DNA from: Helicobacter saguini
GTDB lineage: Bacteria; Campylobacterota; Campylobacteria; Campylobacterales; Helicobacteraceae
Reading direction: 5' to 3'
Length of the DNA stretch: 64,000 nucleotides
NCBI RefSeq assembly: GCF_000762875.2
Contig: NZ_JRMP02000008.1
Span: 1 to 64,000 of the forward strand
The notes under the pieces are model-generated. The model made no database searches and was not told the origin of the DNA. It saw only the letters and a program-made list of their open reading frames with translations. Below, piece after piece: positions 7,065 to 17,042 of this stretch (within the stretch, counting starts at the first letter, position 1; every line of letters starts with the position of its first letter). The position numbers and the translations under genes are program-made.

Positions 7065-10000
7065 CTATCCTAGCCATAGCCCATCTTCCATGATTATCGT
7101 GGTAGCTAGTCTGCCTATGAGTTTGGGGCGTTTTTTGCCTTTGCTGTAAGTGCTTGTTCCCACATACAACGCCCTAATATTATTTTGTCCTATGGTATTT
7201 AAACATTCTAAAAGTCTCCTTGCTTTGTTTTTATCATCTTTATAGCTTAGCATTACACCTTTGTTATTAAACTTTCTTGTGTGAGTAAAGTAATAGTCTT
7301 TGTAATCATTTAAAATAGTCAAGACTTCATTATAAGAATCAATAGCTGATTTTTTGCCATCTTCTTCTAAAGCTTTGAAATGCATATAAAGACTATCTGG
7401 GTCATCACTTTTTGGCACTTGATATTTAAGTATATTATCTATGCTTATATTTGGCTCTTTGTCTATAATATCGCCATTGCTGCTAATATCCTTATGATTA
7501 AACCAGGTATAATCTGGTATTTGCTTATCTATATCTAGCTCTATATCATTTATGTCTTTTGCTCCTCTTTTTTCATCAATGATTATATAGCTTAGGAGTT
7601 TGCGAATTGTAAATTCCATAATTTTATCATAAGGTCTATTTTGTTTAAGATGATAAGCTAAGCCTATGTGATGAGTAAGCCCACCTGTGCAAAGCTCTGT
7701 GCCATATATCATAGATTTCATATCAAAAGATATAAACTTAGAATTTATAAGCATAGGGTAGTAAGTAAAATGCCTTTCTTTTTCTTTTACTTTTTCATTT
7801 CTTTTTACCGCATATGGTAAATCATAATAAAATGTATATCGCTTGTGTATCATACTATCATATTCTCTTTTATAGGCTTCATAATGTGTGCTGAAATATT
7901 GTTCTAAAATAATATCTAATCCTATATCTATAGCTACGGCAACAAGATTTAATTTGAATGAATATATAAATTTATTAGTATAAAATTGCTTTGCTTGAAA
8001 GAAAATTTCTCGCGCTTGAATTTCACCTAAAAGATAAGATTGTGGCTTACCGCCACTATAAGTAAAGCAAATCTTTTTAACAAGTCTTTTATCATAAGTA
8101 GAAGTCATAGTATTTATAAGTTTTTCTTTTATAGCTTTAAGCTCTAAATGTTTTACATTACTATCAATGGTATCAAGTATAAAGGCAGTTTTTGCTTCAA
8201 AGTGTGCTAGTTGTGCCTTAGTGTGCCTTAGTTCTACTTGTGCAAAACCTCTAAAGAAATTTTGCAAAGACTCTTTATTTTTTAGATTTGATAGCTCTGT
8301 TAGTTTTGCTTTTATTTTATCTATATAAGTTATATTGCTATCCAAAGCTTTTGATATATTTTTAACATCACTATTAATTCCAATATGCACACGTATGCTT
8401 GTAGGGTATAAAAAAAGTGAAAATATCCCTATTTCTGTTAGTAATGTTTGATACAATGGATTAAAGCCCTTATTTGTTATGATTTGAATAAAAATAGCAA
8501 TACAATGCTTTGTGGCATCAATCATATTTTCATGTGTAAAGTTTATAAATGGGCATATCGCTCCTAATATTTTTAACATTGAAGTATAAAATATTTCTTT
8601 GGTTCGCTCTTTGTGTATAATATCAACATATTTTTCACCATAATTTTTAATTTGTGCTTCTTGTAATTTTATCTCTTTATCAAAATCAACTCCCATATCT
8701 TTTTGTATTTCTTTATCAAGTATTTTTGCATCTTCATTAATATAAGTATTCATAAACTCTTTAATATAATCTATAAAATCTTGGCTAAGATTTATGTTTT
8801 GTGTTAATGTAGTATGTAACAATTTACTTTGTAATTCTTCTGCTATTGTAACATTATGATTTGATTGTGAATAGGGTATATCAAATTTCCACGTTTTTTT
8901 TAGGCAAGAAATATTAAGATATTTAGAGTTAGACAATTTTGAATCTTTTATATCACTTTCTAATTTAAAACTTAGAAAATTTATTTTAAATATATACAAA
9001 CCATAAAAAAGAGTAAAGATTGATAGTAAAGATTTATCTAATTTTTTATTACCATTATGAAAATTTTGTAATTGATTAAGATAGTCTTTAGCTATCTGCT
9101 CTTCATTAGTAATAATATCTTGCATTTCTTTTGGGGATTTAAAAAAAGATTCTATATAGTCTAAGCCATAGCTATTTTTTAGAAAATCTAAATTTTCCTT
9201 TATTGAGCGTCTTTCACTTAGTAAATTAAACTCTACGCTACTTGGTGTATATCCCATATCACCCTTACTCAATTCTTTGTTTATTTCGTCTAATTCTTGT
9301 TGTATTTGTTTATGCTCTTTGCTATCAACAAGTGCGTTTTTTACTTTTTTATCATCTACTCTTACAAATGCTGAAAGTTGGAGTAAATAAGGCTCATCAT
9401 CCTTTTTTTCTACTTCTATCCTATAAGTGCTATAATCTCTTTTTGTGTTGTAGCTTGATTGTTTGTTTTGATAGTTTATTATGATATGTTGTTTTTCGTG
9501 ATTGTTTATATCATCTTTGATTTTATTGTTTGTGATAGTTTTTGTGATTGTTTCTGTAAGTTTTGCGTTATACTTGCTTGGGGCATTTGTGATTAAGAGA
9601 TAGTTTTTTGCCATTTTTGTTATGTGATTATTAGGATATTGCGTGTTTTTGTTATTAAAGATTTCAGCTAATAAGGCAGAATTAAAATGCGGAGATTCTA
9701 TATAAACAAGGTGATTTAGCCTTTTAGTTTCTTCTATAATACTATCAAGCAATAAATGTTTTTTAATATCTCGCTCTTTTTGTTTATTTTGTTGTTTGTA
9801 TATATTTAATGCTTTAGTTTCAAAGGCACTACTTTTTATCATAGGTGGTATAGATATATAATATTGTTGTAATAACTTGAGTATATCTATTTTATTCTCT
9901 TTGTTGTATATAAATTCTCCTTTAAGGGCAATGTTTTGAGAGCAAGACAATAATGTATCATCTATATTAAGGTTAAATCCAGATAAATCTATAAATTCTA

Positions 10001-10865
10001 TTTTAGAATTATTGTCATTTTCCATTGTGCTTTCTACAATAAGTATACAAGATAGCAGCCTAGTATTTGTGAGCTGTATATACATAGCTAACTCTGTGGA
10101 TAAAAACTCTATAATTGGATTTTTTATATATTGATATTTTTTATCTTGAAGTATTTGATAATCTAGTAGTGATGCAAGTAAGCTAGCAGATAATCCTAGT
10201 AGCACAATACTCGCACTTCCACCTGTAATAAATACCAAAACAACACCACATATTGTTTTTATAATATTTTTTAAATTTTCATTATCTTTATCTTGTATGG
10301 CTTGTTTTATATAGTTTTCTAGTGTATCTATTATTCTTGCTAACTCTACTTTATCACCATCTTTGATAATATCATTAAACAAAATAGATTCATTTATGAT
10401 ATTTTCAATATGTTTAATAATTGTTTCTTTGAAAGGTTGCAGGGATAATTGTTTTATATCTTTAATGTCGTCTAGCATATCAGCTAAACTATCATACTTT
10501 TTGGTAAGTCCTGCAGATTTTCTAATTTGCTCCGTAAAGATATTCATAATATCATTATCTTTGTTGTAATATCGTATGATATTAATTTTATGATTTGTGT
10601 ATTGCCTATACTTCCCCTTAAATATTTGCTCTTCAATAAGTTCATCAAAAGAATGTATTGTTATATGTGTTTGTTTGATATTGTTTATAGATAATAATTG
10701 CTTATAAATTTCTTGTCCTAAATTTTTTGGTTTAAAAGCTATTTTGGTAAATTTTTCATTAAAATTTGGACAAATAAAATCAATTTTATTTATTAAATAT
10801 CCATTATTTGGCTTTAATAAATTTTTAATCTCTTTTATAAGCTCTTTTTTAGTATTTATTAGCAT
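7065..10865 (-). CDS. Giant 1266-residue membrane-associated protein, possible toxin or effector
   Basis: The uninterrupted frame starts at ATG 10865 and is the largest gene of the accessory region. It has no signal peptide. A strong Gly/Ala/Leu-rich membrane hairpin lies at about residues 205-235, and weaker hydrophobic segments lie in the second half (FTLFYGLYIFKINFLSF, GIFSLFLYPTSIRVHIG, LVAVAIDIGLDIILEQYF). Long charged, probably helical stretches fill the middle. The C-terminus is soluble and basic. The size, internal membrane segments and lack of an export signal recall large pore-forming or type VI-delivered proteins, but no diagnostic motif was found and no secretion genes are in the window. 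The product is reported as unknown; the gene itself is secure. Confidence 0.75.
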   Translation of the reverse strand: MLINTKKELIKEIKNLLKPNNGYLINKIDFICPNFNEKFTKIAFKPKNLGQEIYKQLLSINNIKQTHITIHSFDELIEEQIFKGKYRQYTNHKINIIRYYNKDNDIMNIFTEQIRKSAGLTKKYDSLADMLDDIKDIKQLSLQPFKETIIKHIENIINESILFNDIIKDGDKVELARIIDTLENYIKQAIQDKDNENLKNIIKTICGVVLVFITGGSASIVLLGLSASLLASLLDYQILQDKKYQYIKNPIIEFLSTELAMYIQLTNTRLLSCILIVESTMENDNNSKIEFIDLSGFNLNIDDTLLSCSQNIALKGEFIYNKENKIDILKLLQQYYISIPPMIKSSAFETKALNIYKQQNKQKERDIKKHLLLDSIIEETKRLNHLVYIESPHFNSALLAEIFNNKNTQYPNNHITKMAKNYLLITNAPSKYNAKLTETITKTITNNKIKDDINNHEKQHIIINYQNKQSSYNTKRDYSTYRIEVEKKDDEPYLLQLSAFVRVDDKKVKNALVDSKEHKQIQQELDEINKELSKGDMGYTPSSVEFNLLSERRSIKENLDFLKNSYGLDYIESFFKSPKEMQDIITNEEQIAKDYLNQLQNFHNGNKKLDKSLLSIFTLFYGLYIFKINFLSFKLESDIKDSKLSNSKYLNISCLKKTWKFDIPYSQSNHNVTIAEELQSKLLHTTLTQNINLSQDFIDYIKEFMNTYINEDAKILDKEIQKDMGVDFDKEIKLQEAQIKNYGEKYVDIIHKERTKEIFYTSMLKILGAICPFINFTHENMIDATKHCIAIFIQIITNKGFNPLYQTLLTEIGIFSLFLYPTSIRVHIGINSDVKNISKALDSNITYIDKIKAKLTELSNLKNKESLQNFFRGFAQVELRHTKAQLAHFEAKTAFILDTIDSNVKHLELKAIKEKLINTMTSTYDKRLVKKICFTYSGGKPQSYLLGEIQAREIFFQAKQFYTNKFIYSFKLNLVAVAIDIGLDIILEQYFSTHYEAYKREYDSMIHKRYTFYYDLPYAVKRNEKVKEKERHFTYYPMLINSKFISFDMKSMIYGTELCTGGLTHHIGLAYHLKQNRPYDKIMEFTIRKLLSYIIIDEKRGAKDINDIELDIDKQIPDYTWFNHKDISSNGDIIDKEPNISIDNILKYQVPKSDDPDSLYMHFKALEEDGKKSAIDSYNEVLTILNDYKDYYFTHTRKFNNKGVMLSYKDDKNKARRLLECLNTIGQNNIRALYVGTSTYSKGKKRPKLIGRLATTIIMEDGLWLG

Positions 10866-10978
10866 ATTCTTTTAATCCTTATTTTGACAAAATTATATCT
10901 TAATATTAATAAAGCAAATAATTTAATACCATTAGAATTTTTTAAACCTTACAATTAGATTCTATATACTAACACAAC

Positions 10979-12148
10979 CTAATCAATTATATGACTAACA
11001 AATTTTGAATAGTTGTCCATGATTTCCCCGCCTTTGCGAAAGCCTAAGCCGCAAGATTCATACGCAAAAAAGACATTTGCTTGATAAAAGCTGCCATTGT
11101 TTGAGTTTAGCGGGTAAAATTCTTGGAAAACGGCTTTGTGATTGCCATATTCGCCCTCTTTGCTATTGATAGGGCGACCTTGCGCATCTAGTATCGCCAC
11201 ATTTGCGCCCTCTCTACCAAAGGAGCGTTTCTGCACCTGCTTTTTATTTAGCGGCTCGTAACTAGATTCTAATAACAGCGGATGATTTGGGTATAAATCC
11301 CACAAGATTTTTAGAATCCGCTTACTTTGAAACAACGCAGTATAAGCTGGATTAAGCAATATCGCCTTTTCATTTCTCATTATATCTTGCAAAATGAGGG
11401 CTAGTTCAGGCTCATCAATAGCGATATTTTCCCATGGGATAAATTTAAACCAAAATTCGTAATTTTCATCGTTATAAAATACGCCATCTGTTGGGCTAAG
11501 ATTTGTCTCATCCACATAGCAAAAGTTCGTAATTAGCCCTGCATTATTTGCCATATCTTGCAAAAACCGCACCGTGCGTTCCTCCTCGCTACTACCGCGA
11601 ATGCTAGAAAATAGCACTTTCCAGCCCTGATACTTCTCCTCAAAGTCGCTAACATCATCACTCAAGGTAATTAGCCGCTTAAAATTCTCACTAATTGCGT
11701 CATAAATGTTGTTAAACTGCTTATTTTCATCAAAGCCATTTGCCTTAAGTAACGCCCACTGCACAGCAGCGCTCTCATAAAGCATCGTAGGCGTATCCGC
11801 GTTAAACTCAAGCAGCTTAATAGGCGTCCCATCAAGCCCACCCGCAAGGTCAAAACGCCCATAAATGTGCCAATTCACATCATTCTCAAAGCTATCCACA
11901 ATCATATCCACAAGGCTATTTGGTATGTCTAAATCATAAAAAAGATTATTGTCAATTACGTGTTGCGCCGCCTCCACATACATATCATAAAGCTCGTTAC
12001 ACGCCTCATAATACGCCTCCGCCTCGCTCTCGCTAATATGCACCAGCTCATTGCTAATATACTGCGTATTATCAGGGTCTGTGTGCCACTCTAGCCCGAT
12101 TTGCTCTAATTCTTTTGCATTAAATGGCTTTAATGTTGTGATTTTCAT
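10979..12148 (-). CDS. Glutathionylspermidine synthase-like ATP-grasp protein (YgiC family)
   Basis: The 389-residue protein matches the YgiC-type preATP-grasp/ATP-grasp family. Visible blocks are the N-terminal LEWHTDPDNTQYISNELVHI, the WHIYGRFDLAGG segment, IKLLEFNADTPTMLYESAAV with the conserved Glu-Phe-Asn, FLQDMANNAGL, and near the C-terminus FGREGANVAILDAQG and FYQANVFFAYESCGLGFRKG. Full bifunctional GspS has an amidase domain in front. This protein, like YgiC/YjfC, has only the synthetase part. Family members ligate a carboxylate and an amine with ATP, but the substrate of this branch is not established. It stands alone on the minus strand, divergent from the restriction gene. Confidence 0.85.
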   Translation of the reverse strand: MKITTLKPFNAKELEQIGLEWHTDPDNTQYISNELVHISESEAEAYYEACNELYDMYVEAAQHVIDNNLFYDLDIPNSLVDMIVDSFENDVNWHIYGRFDLAGGLDGTPIKLLEFNADTPTMLYESAAVQWALLKANGFDENKQFNNIYDAISENFKRLITLSDDVSDFEEKYQGWKVLFSSIRGSSEEERTVRFLQDMANNAGLITNFCYVDETNLSPTDGVFYNDENYEFWFKFIPWENIAIDEPELALILQDIMRNEKAILLNPAYTALFQSKRILKILWDLYPNHPLLLESSYEPLNKKQVQKRSFGREGANVAILDAQGRPINSKEGEYGNHKAVFQEFYPLNSNNGSFYQANVFFAYESCGLGFRKGGEIMDNYSKFVSHIID

Positions 12149-12285
12149 TTTGTGTCCTTAAAATTATAGAATCTAAGAAAAATTATGCCTTAAGTTTGTG
12201 AAACCTAGTTAATATAAAGGATTTCATAAGTAGATTCTAACATTTTAAGTATAATTTTGCTTTTAGATTCTATGATTTAAAGGGC

Positions 12286-15200
12286 GTGGGAAAGATGAGT
12301 GCGGATAGTGTAAATATGGTGGAGAAGTTGCGGGTAAATTTACTTACTGCTGGGGAGAGCTTAAGTCCTTTTTATCAAAAAAGTTTGATTAATGAGAATG
12401 AATATGAAACGTTTAAACGCCGCCTTGATAAATATATCCACAATTTGCATAATTCACAAAGCCAAAATGAACGCTCCATTATCTCAAATATCTTGCAGCC
12501 TTTTTTGAAAAATTGCGGCTTAAATGTAGAATCTGGCGATAAACTAAAGGGCAATAGCGAGATTGATTTAAGCGTGTATTTAGATTCTAACACTTCAAGC
12601 ATAGAAAACACTAAAAGCAAAGATTCTAACAAATCCTTGAAAGCCATTTTTGAAGCCAAAAAGTTTGAAAATAAAAACGAAATGTTTAGTGAAAAAAATG
12701 TGAATTGCAAGGCGCTGCATGAAGCGATTTTGTATTATTTTATCGCGCGATTTAAAGGGGAAATGCCGCGATTTGTAGTGATTACAAATTTTTATGATTT
12801 TTATATTTTTAATGGATTTCCTGCTGATAGATACAATAATGATATAAATAATTTTGAATCTTTATTTTTTGATAACAAATGTTTTAAAAATCTAAAAGAG
12901 CGTTGCAAGGGCAATCTAAGCATTAATACAGATAAATTTTATAGTGAGTGCAAGGCGATTTTAGATTCTAAATCTTATTTAGATTCTATAAAAAATAAGA
13001 ATGATTTACTTAGCCAGCCGCAAATTAATGCGATTTTTGTGAGTGTAGATTCTAATAAATTACAGAATCTAGATTCTAAAAGCCTATCGCCCACCCTGCC
13101 ACCCCATTTTGAAAACGCCCAGCCACCCAAAGAACCATCCCATTTACAGAATCTAGATTCTAAAAACGCCCTGCCACCTTTAAATAATTCCCAAATGCCC
13201 ACCCGACCACCCCATTTTGAAAACGCCCTACCACCCAACTTTAAAAACGACAGACCACAAACAGATTCTAAAAATATCCCAAACTACAAACAACTTTATA
13301 GAATCTTCAATGAGCAATTCCTATGCGATACATTTAATCCAAATGATGCAAATATTTTAAATGTAAGATTCTATAACGAATTGCTTTATATCTTAGGACT
13401 TAGCGAAAAGGAAGAAGAAGGCATAACAAAAATAGTAAAAAGCAAAGAGAGCGAAAATAAAAAAGGCACACTTTATTATAATATAGAATCTAGCCTAATA
13501 GATTCTAACAAACCACACGATTTAAAAGATGTAATAGCCCTTATAATCCTTTGGCTTAACCGAATCTTATTTCTAAAACTTGTCGAAACAAATCTAATAA
13601 ATTTCAATAAAGACTATAAACTAGCCTTTTTAAACCTACAAAAAATTACAAATTTTAAAGATTTTAGCGAGCTATTCTTTAAATGCCTTGCAAAAAACTA
13701 TGAAAACCGAGATGATTTAAAAGCGAAATTTCAATACTTACCATATCTAAACTCAAGCCTTTTTCAAAAAAGCGATATAGAATCTAATTCACTTGATATT
13801 TCTAATCTTAAGGATAATTTAAAGCTAGATTATTACCACGCCACGCAGGTAAAGGATAAAAATGCAAAGGCTAAAAGTGGTGAAGTTAATTTCTTAGAAT
13901 ATCTTTTCACTTTCTTAGATTCATTTGATTTTGGCATTGAGATTATGACTAAAGATGGGCTTATGCCGGATAATAAAGATTTGATTAGCTCTAGTGCTTT
14001 AGGACTGATATTTGAAAAGCTAAATGGTTATGAAGATGGCAGCTTTTATACGCCTAGCTTTATTACTAGCTTTATGTGTAGGGAAGCTTTGGAATCTATT
14101 GTGATAGAAAGATTTACTAATGAATATAAATTTAAAGCAAAAGATTTTGCTAACTTGAAAGATGCCTTAAAAGATAAGCTAGATGATAGCGATGATAGAA
14201 TCACGCTTAAGAATGAATACAAAAAGATTCTAGAATCTATTAAGATTTGCGACCCAAGCGTAGGAAGTGCGCACTTTTTAGTAAGTATGCTAAATGAAAT
14301 GATAAATATTTATTTTAAATTAGGACTTTGCCTAAATAACGCATTAGTATTTCTAAATAACGATACATTGCAAATAATTGATAAAACCACAGGTAAAAAT
14401 TTCATTTATGAAAAACCACAAAATGATAGAATCTTAAATGAATCTCAAATGCAAAACTTGCAAAAAGAGCTATTTCATCTAAAACAAAACATCATTGAAA
14501 ATAACCTTTTTGGTGTGGATATAAATAATAATTCATGTGAAATATCGCGTTTGCGATTATGGATAGAGCTACTTAAAAACAGCTATTATTTAGAATCTAA
14601 TACACAAAAATATCACAATCTAAATACCCTACCAAATATTGATATAAATATCAAATGTGGGAATAGTTTAATACATCGCTTTAATATGCAAGATTCACTA
14701 AAACATATAAGAAATATAAATGAGCAAATCAAAACCTACAAAGCCTTAGTCACAGAATACAAAACAGGAAATACACTGCGACAAACGCCCATAAATAAAG
14801 CCGACTTAGAATCTCAAATAAAAAAGATTCAGCAAAGCTTTACCATAACGCTTAAAAATCCAAAGCAAAAAGAAAAGTTAGAATCTTTAATAGACGCACA
14901 CATTAAAAGTTTTGGCACTTTTATGCTTGATAATAGAAGTTTGCTTGATGGTTTGCAAATCCACGCAGCAAATCTTTTTGGCAATCCAACCCTAAACGAG
15001 CAAGAGCAAGAAGCCGCCGCAATATCCTTTGGTAAAATCACACTAGAGCGAAAGAAGCTAGATTCTATAGAAAGCGGTGAAATGTATAAAGATGCACTTG
15101 AATGGCGATTTTGCTTTCCTGAAGTGCTAGATTCTAAAGGCGACTTTGAAGGCTTTGATATAATTATAGGAAATCCACCATATATAAGACAAGAAAAAAT

Positions 15201-16968
15201 AAGGCATTTAAAAGACGCCCTAAGCAAATATGCGATTTATAACAGCACGAGTGATATTTTCACATACTTTTTTGAGCTAGGATTTAATCTACTAAAGCCA
15301 AATGGAATCTTTTCTATGATTACAAGTAATAAGTTTTGCCGTGCAAATTATGGTGAGAATCTAAGAGCCTTTTTACTAAACCAAACGCAGATTCTAAGCT
15401 ATACAGAGCTAAATGGTATAAAGGTATTTGACGCTGCCACCGTGGATGTAGGCATTTTAAGTTATAAAAAACCAAGCGAATCGTCATTGCGAGCGACAGC
15501 GAAGCAATCCATAGAATCTACCGCTTCAAAGGGTGGCAGGGTGGGAATAGATAAAAAAGATTCTATAGATTCTACCAACTCAAAAGACAACAAAGATTCT
15601 ATAGAATCCAAAAGCGAATCGTCATTGCGAGGCTTTGAAAAAGCCGAAGCAATCCATAAAAACGCCAAATCGTCATTGCGAGCGTCAGCGAAGCAATCCA
15701 TAGAATCTACAAATACAAACATAGATTGCCACGAATCTGCTAACGCAGATTCTCGCAATGACGATAACAATAAAACCTTTATCTATCGCCAGCCAAAAGA
15801 TATAAACGATTTAAACACAAAGCTAAAAGACTTAGAAACAAAACTGCATTTGAATCTAAGCGAGTATTTAAACGAAATGATTTTAAAGACAAATACCCTA
15901 AGTAGCAAGGCTTTTATATTCGCTCCCCCTGCTATCCACGCCTTAAAAGCAAAGATAGAAAGCAAAGGCGTCCCCTTAAAAGAATGGGATATTTCTATCA
16001 ATTATGGAATCAAAACAGGCTATAACCCCGCCTTTATCATCACTACAGCTACGCGAGATTCTATCCTTAAGCAATGTGATAATACACAAAAAAGCCTTTT
16101 ACCTGTTACTACAAATACTTTTCCGTCATTGCGAGTGAGCGACAGCGAACGAAGCAATCCACAAGACAACAAAGTGGATTGCCACGAATCTGCTAACGCA
16201 GATTCTCGCAATGACAAAAATATAGAATCTAAATCTCGCAATGACAAAAATCACATACTTTTAAATGAATATAAACGAACAAAGCTACTAATAAAGCCCA
16301 TTTTGCGCGGTCGCGATATAAAGCGATATAGCTATCAGTGGGATAATTTGTGGGTGATAAATACGCATAATGGCTACAAGCTAGATTCTAACAAAAAACC
16401 CCCGCCGATAGATATAAATGAATATCCAGCACTAAAAAATCACTTAGATAGATTCTATCCACAAATAGCGAAGCGAAGCGACAAAGGAAACACACCATAT
16501 AACCTTAGAAATTGCGCATACTTACCGCTTTTTGATAAAGAAAAAATCGTATATAGCGAAATCGTCCAAAAAGAACCACAATTTTATTTAGACAATGGAG
16601 ACTTTAAATTCGGTCATTTTTACGCCGAAGCCACTAGCTTTATTTTAAGCGGCGAAAATTTGCGTTACTTACTTGGAATCTTAAATTCCAAAATTGTCAC
16701 TTTTGCCTTTAAGACTTTTTATGCAGGCGGCGGCTTAGGCTCTGCGTTTCGATATAAAAAGGCATTTTTAGAAAACCTACCCATACCAAAAATAAACGCA
16801 AAGCAAGAAAAGCAAATCACAGATATTGTAAATGAAATCTTAGAATCTAAAAAGCAAAATCAAAATACAGGGGCTTTAGAATCTAAACTAGATTCTATAA
16901 TCTATAAACTTTATGATTTAAATAAAGATGAAATAGACCAAATCACTCTCTCTCTCTCTCTCTCCTAA
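12286..16968 (+). CDS. Type IIG restriction-modification enzyme (fused nuclease, adenine methyltransferase and specificity domain), phase-variable C-terminus
   Basis: The 1560-residue protein combines restriction and methylation, as Eco57I-like enzymes do. Residues 90-140 contain a PD-(D/E)XK-type pattern (GNSEIDLSVYL, then FEAKKF). DPSVGSAHFL at about residue 656 is the SAM-binding motif and NPPY at about 963 is the amino-methyltransferase catalytic motif. The specificity part follows (ILRGRDIKRYSYQWDNLW near residues 1345-1365) and ends at LPIPKINAKQEKQITDIVNE. Linkers are swollen: Pro-rich HFENA repeats at about 265-325 and REP-derived peptides at about 1065-1160 and 1280-1315. The frame ends in (CT)9, encoding Leu-Ser repeats, then TAA. 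Losing one CT unit opens the frame into the next ORF. It is probably a phase-variable restriction system. Confidence 0.88.
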   Translation: MGKMSADSVNMVEKLRVNLLTAGESLSPFYQKSLINENEYETFKRRLDKYIHNLHNSQSQNERSIISNILQPFLKNCGLNVESGDKLKGNSEIDLSVYLDSNTSSIENTKSKDSNKSLKAIFEAKKFENKNEMFSEKNVNCKALHEAILYYFIARFKGEMPRFVVITNFYDFYIFNGFPADRYNNDINNFESLFFDNKCFKNLKERCKGNLSINTDKFYSECKAILDSKSYLDSIKNKNDLLSQPQINAIFVSVDSNKLQNLDSKSLSPTLPPHFENAQPPKEPSHLQNLDSKNALPPLNNSQMPTRPPHFENALPPNFKNDRPQTDSKNIPNYKQLYRIFNEQFLCDTFNPNDANILNVRFYNELLYILGLSEKEEEGITKIVKSKESENKKGTLYYNIESSLIDSNKPHDLKDVIALIILWLNRILFLKLVETNLINFNKDYKLAFLNLQKITNFKDFSELFFKCLAKNYENRDDLKAKFQYLPYLNSSLFQKSDIESNSLDISNLKDNLKLDYYHATQVKDKNAKAKSGEVNFLEYLFTFLDSFDFGIEIMTKDGLMPDNKDLISSSALGLIFEKLNGYEDGSFYTPSFITSFMCREALESIVIERFTNEYKFKAKDFANLKDALKDKLDDSDDRITLKNEYKKILESIKICDPSVGSAHFLVSMLNEMINIYFKLGLCLNNALVFLNNDTLQIIDKTTGKNFIYEKPQNDRILNESQMQNLQKELFHLKQNIIENNLFGVDINNNSCEISRLRLWIELLKNSYYLESNTQKYHNLNTLPNIDINIKCGNSLIHRFNMQDSLKHIRNINEQIKTYKALVTEYKTGNTLRQTPINKADLESQIKKIQQSFTITLKNPKQKEKLESLIDAHIKSFGTFMLDNRSLLDGLQIHAANLFGNPTLNEQEQEAAAISFGKITLERKKLDSIESGEMYKDALEWRFCFPEVLDSKGDFEGFDIIIGNPPYIRQEKIRHLKDALSKYAIYNSTSDIFTYFFELGFNLLKPNGIFSMITSNKFCRANYGENLRAFLLNQTQILSYTELNGIKVFDAATVDVGILSYKKPSESSLRATAKQSIESTASKGGRVGIDKKDSIDSTNSKDNKDSIESKSESSLRGFEKAEAIHKNAKSSLRASAKQSIESTNTNIDCHESANADSRNDDNNKTFIYRQPKDINDLNTKLKDLETKLHLNLSEYLNEMILKTNTLSSKAFIFAPPAIHALKAKIESKGVPLKEWDISINYGIKTGYNPAFIITTATRDSILKQCDNTQKSLLPVTTNTFPSLRVSDSERSNPQDNKVDCHESANADSRNDKNIESKSRNDKNHILLNEYKRTKLLIKPILRGRDIKRYSYQWDNLWVINTHNGYKLDSNKKPPPIDINEYPALKNHLDRFYPQIAKRSDKGNTPYNLRNCAYLPLFDKEKIVYSEIVQKEPQFYLDNGDFKFGHFYAEATSFILSGENLRYLLGILNSKIVTFAFKTFYAGGGLGSAFRYKKAFLENLPIPKINAKQEKQITDIVNEILESKKQNQNTGALESKLDSIIYKLYDLNKDEIDQITLSLSLS
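13088..13250 (+). repeat. Repeated Pro-rich coding segment in the R-M gene
   Basis: A unit reading CCCCATTTTGAAAACGCCC occurs at about 13101 and about 13210, each flanked by runs of CCACC. The reverse-oriented G-rich counterpart GGGTGGCAGGGTGGG occurs at about 15531-15545 in the same gene. In protein terms this gives PPHFENAxPP repeats. It looks like another small dispersed repeat tolerated in a linker. Confidence 0.5.
15481..15764 (+). repeat. REP-like palindromic elements translated inside the R-M gene, cluster 1
   Basis: Half-elements TCGTCATTGCGAG ... GAAGCAATCCA start at about 15481, 15619 and 15669. The last one is completed by the inverted half (GATTGCCACG ... CTCGCAATGACG) ending at about 15764, with an inner hairpin AATCTGC/GCAGATT. 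They are read in frame as peptides such as SSLRATAKQSIES and DCHESANADSRND. They lie between the methyltransferase core and the specificity domain. Confidence 0.8.
16130..16216 (+). repeat. REP-like palindromic element in the R-M gene, copy 2
   Basis: The left half CGTCATTGCGAGTGAGCG and right half TCTCGCAATGAC enclose GAAGCAATCCAC and its inverted partner GTGGATTGCC. The inner hairpin matches that of the element ending at 15764. It is translated as PSLRVSDSERSNPQ ... DCHESANADSRND within the specificity region. Confidence 0.8.
16946..16963 (+). repeat. (CT)9 dinucleotide tract, phase-variation switch
   Basis: Nine CT units followed by CC lie at the end of the 1560-residue frame. As sequenced, the frame stops at TAA 16966-16968. 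With one unit fewer the reading frame passes through 16965-17042 without a stop and joins the frame of 17043-17726. Such tracts mutate by slipped-strand mispairing in Helicobacter contingency genes. Confidence 0.85.
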
Positions 16969-17042
16969 TAGCCCAGATTCTAATAATTGCAATAGAATCT
17001 AAATCACTAAATTTAGTCAAACTTTTATTAAATAATTTTGAA

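Noticed and set aside
7065-10865. Assignment of the giant protein to the VasX or BTH_I2691 toxin families
   Set aside because: Size and membrane hairpin are compatible but I could not see the diagnostic N-terminal motifs, so no family name is given.
12975-13238. Antisense frame inside the R-M gene with Gly/Trp-rich repeats
   Set aside because: It is the complement of the Pro-rich HFENA repeats; the sense frame is clearly coding.
15462-15770. Antisense frame over the REP cluster in the R-M gene
   Set aside because: Palindromes give open frames on both strands; no start signal or conserved domain.
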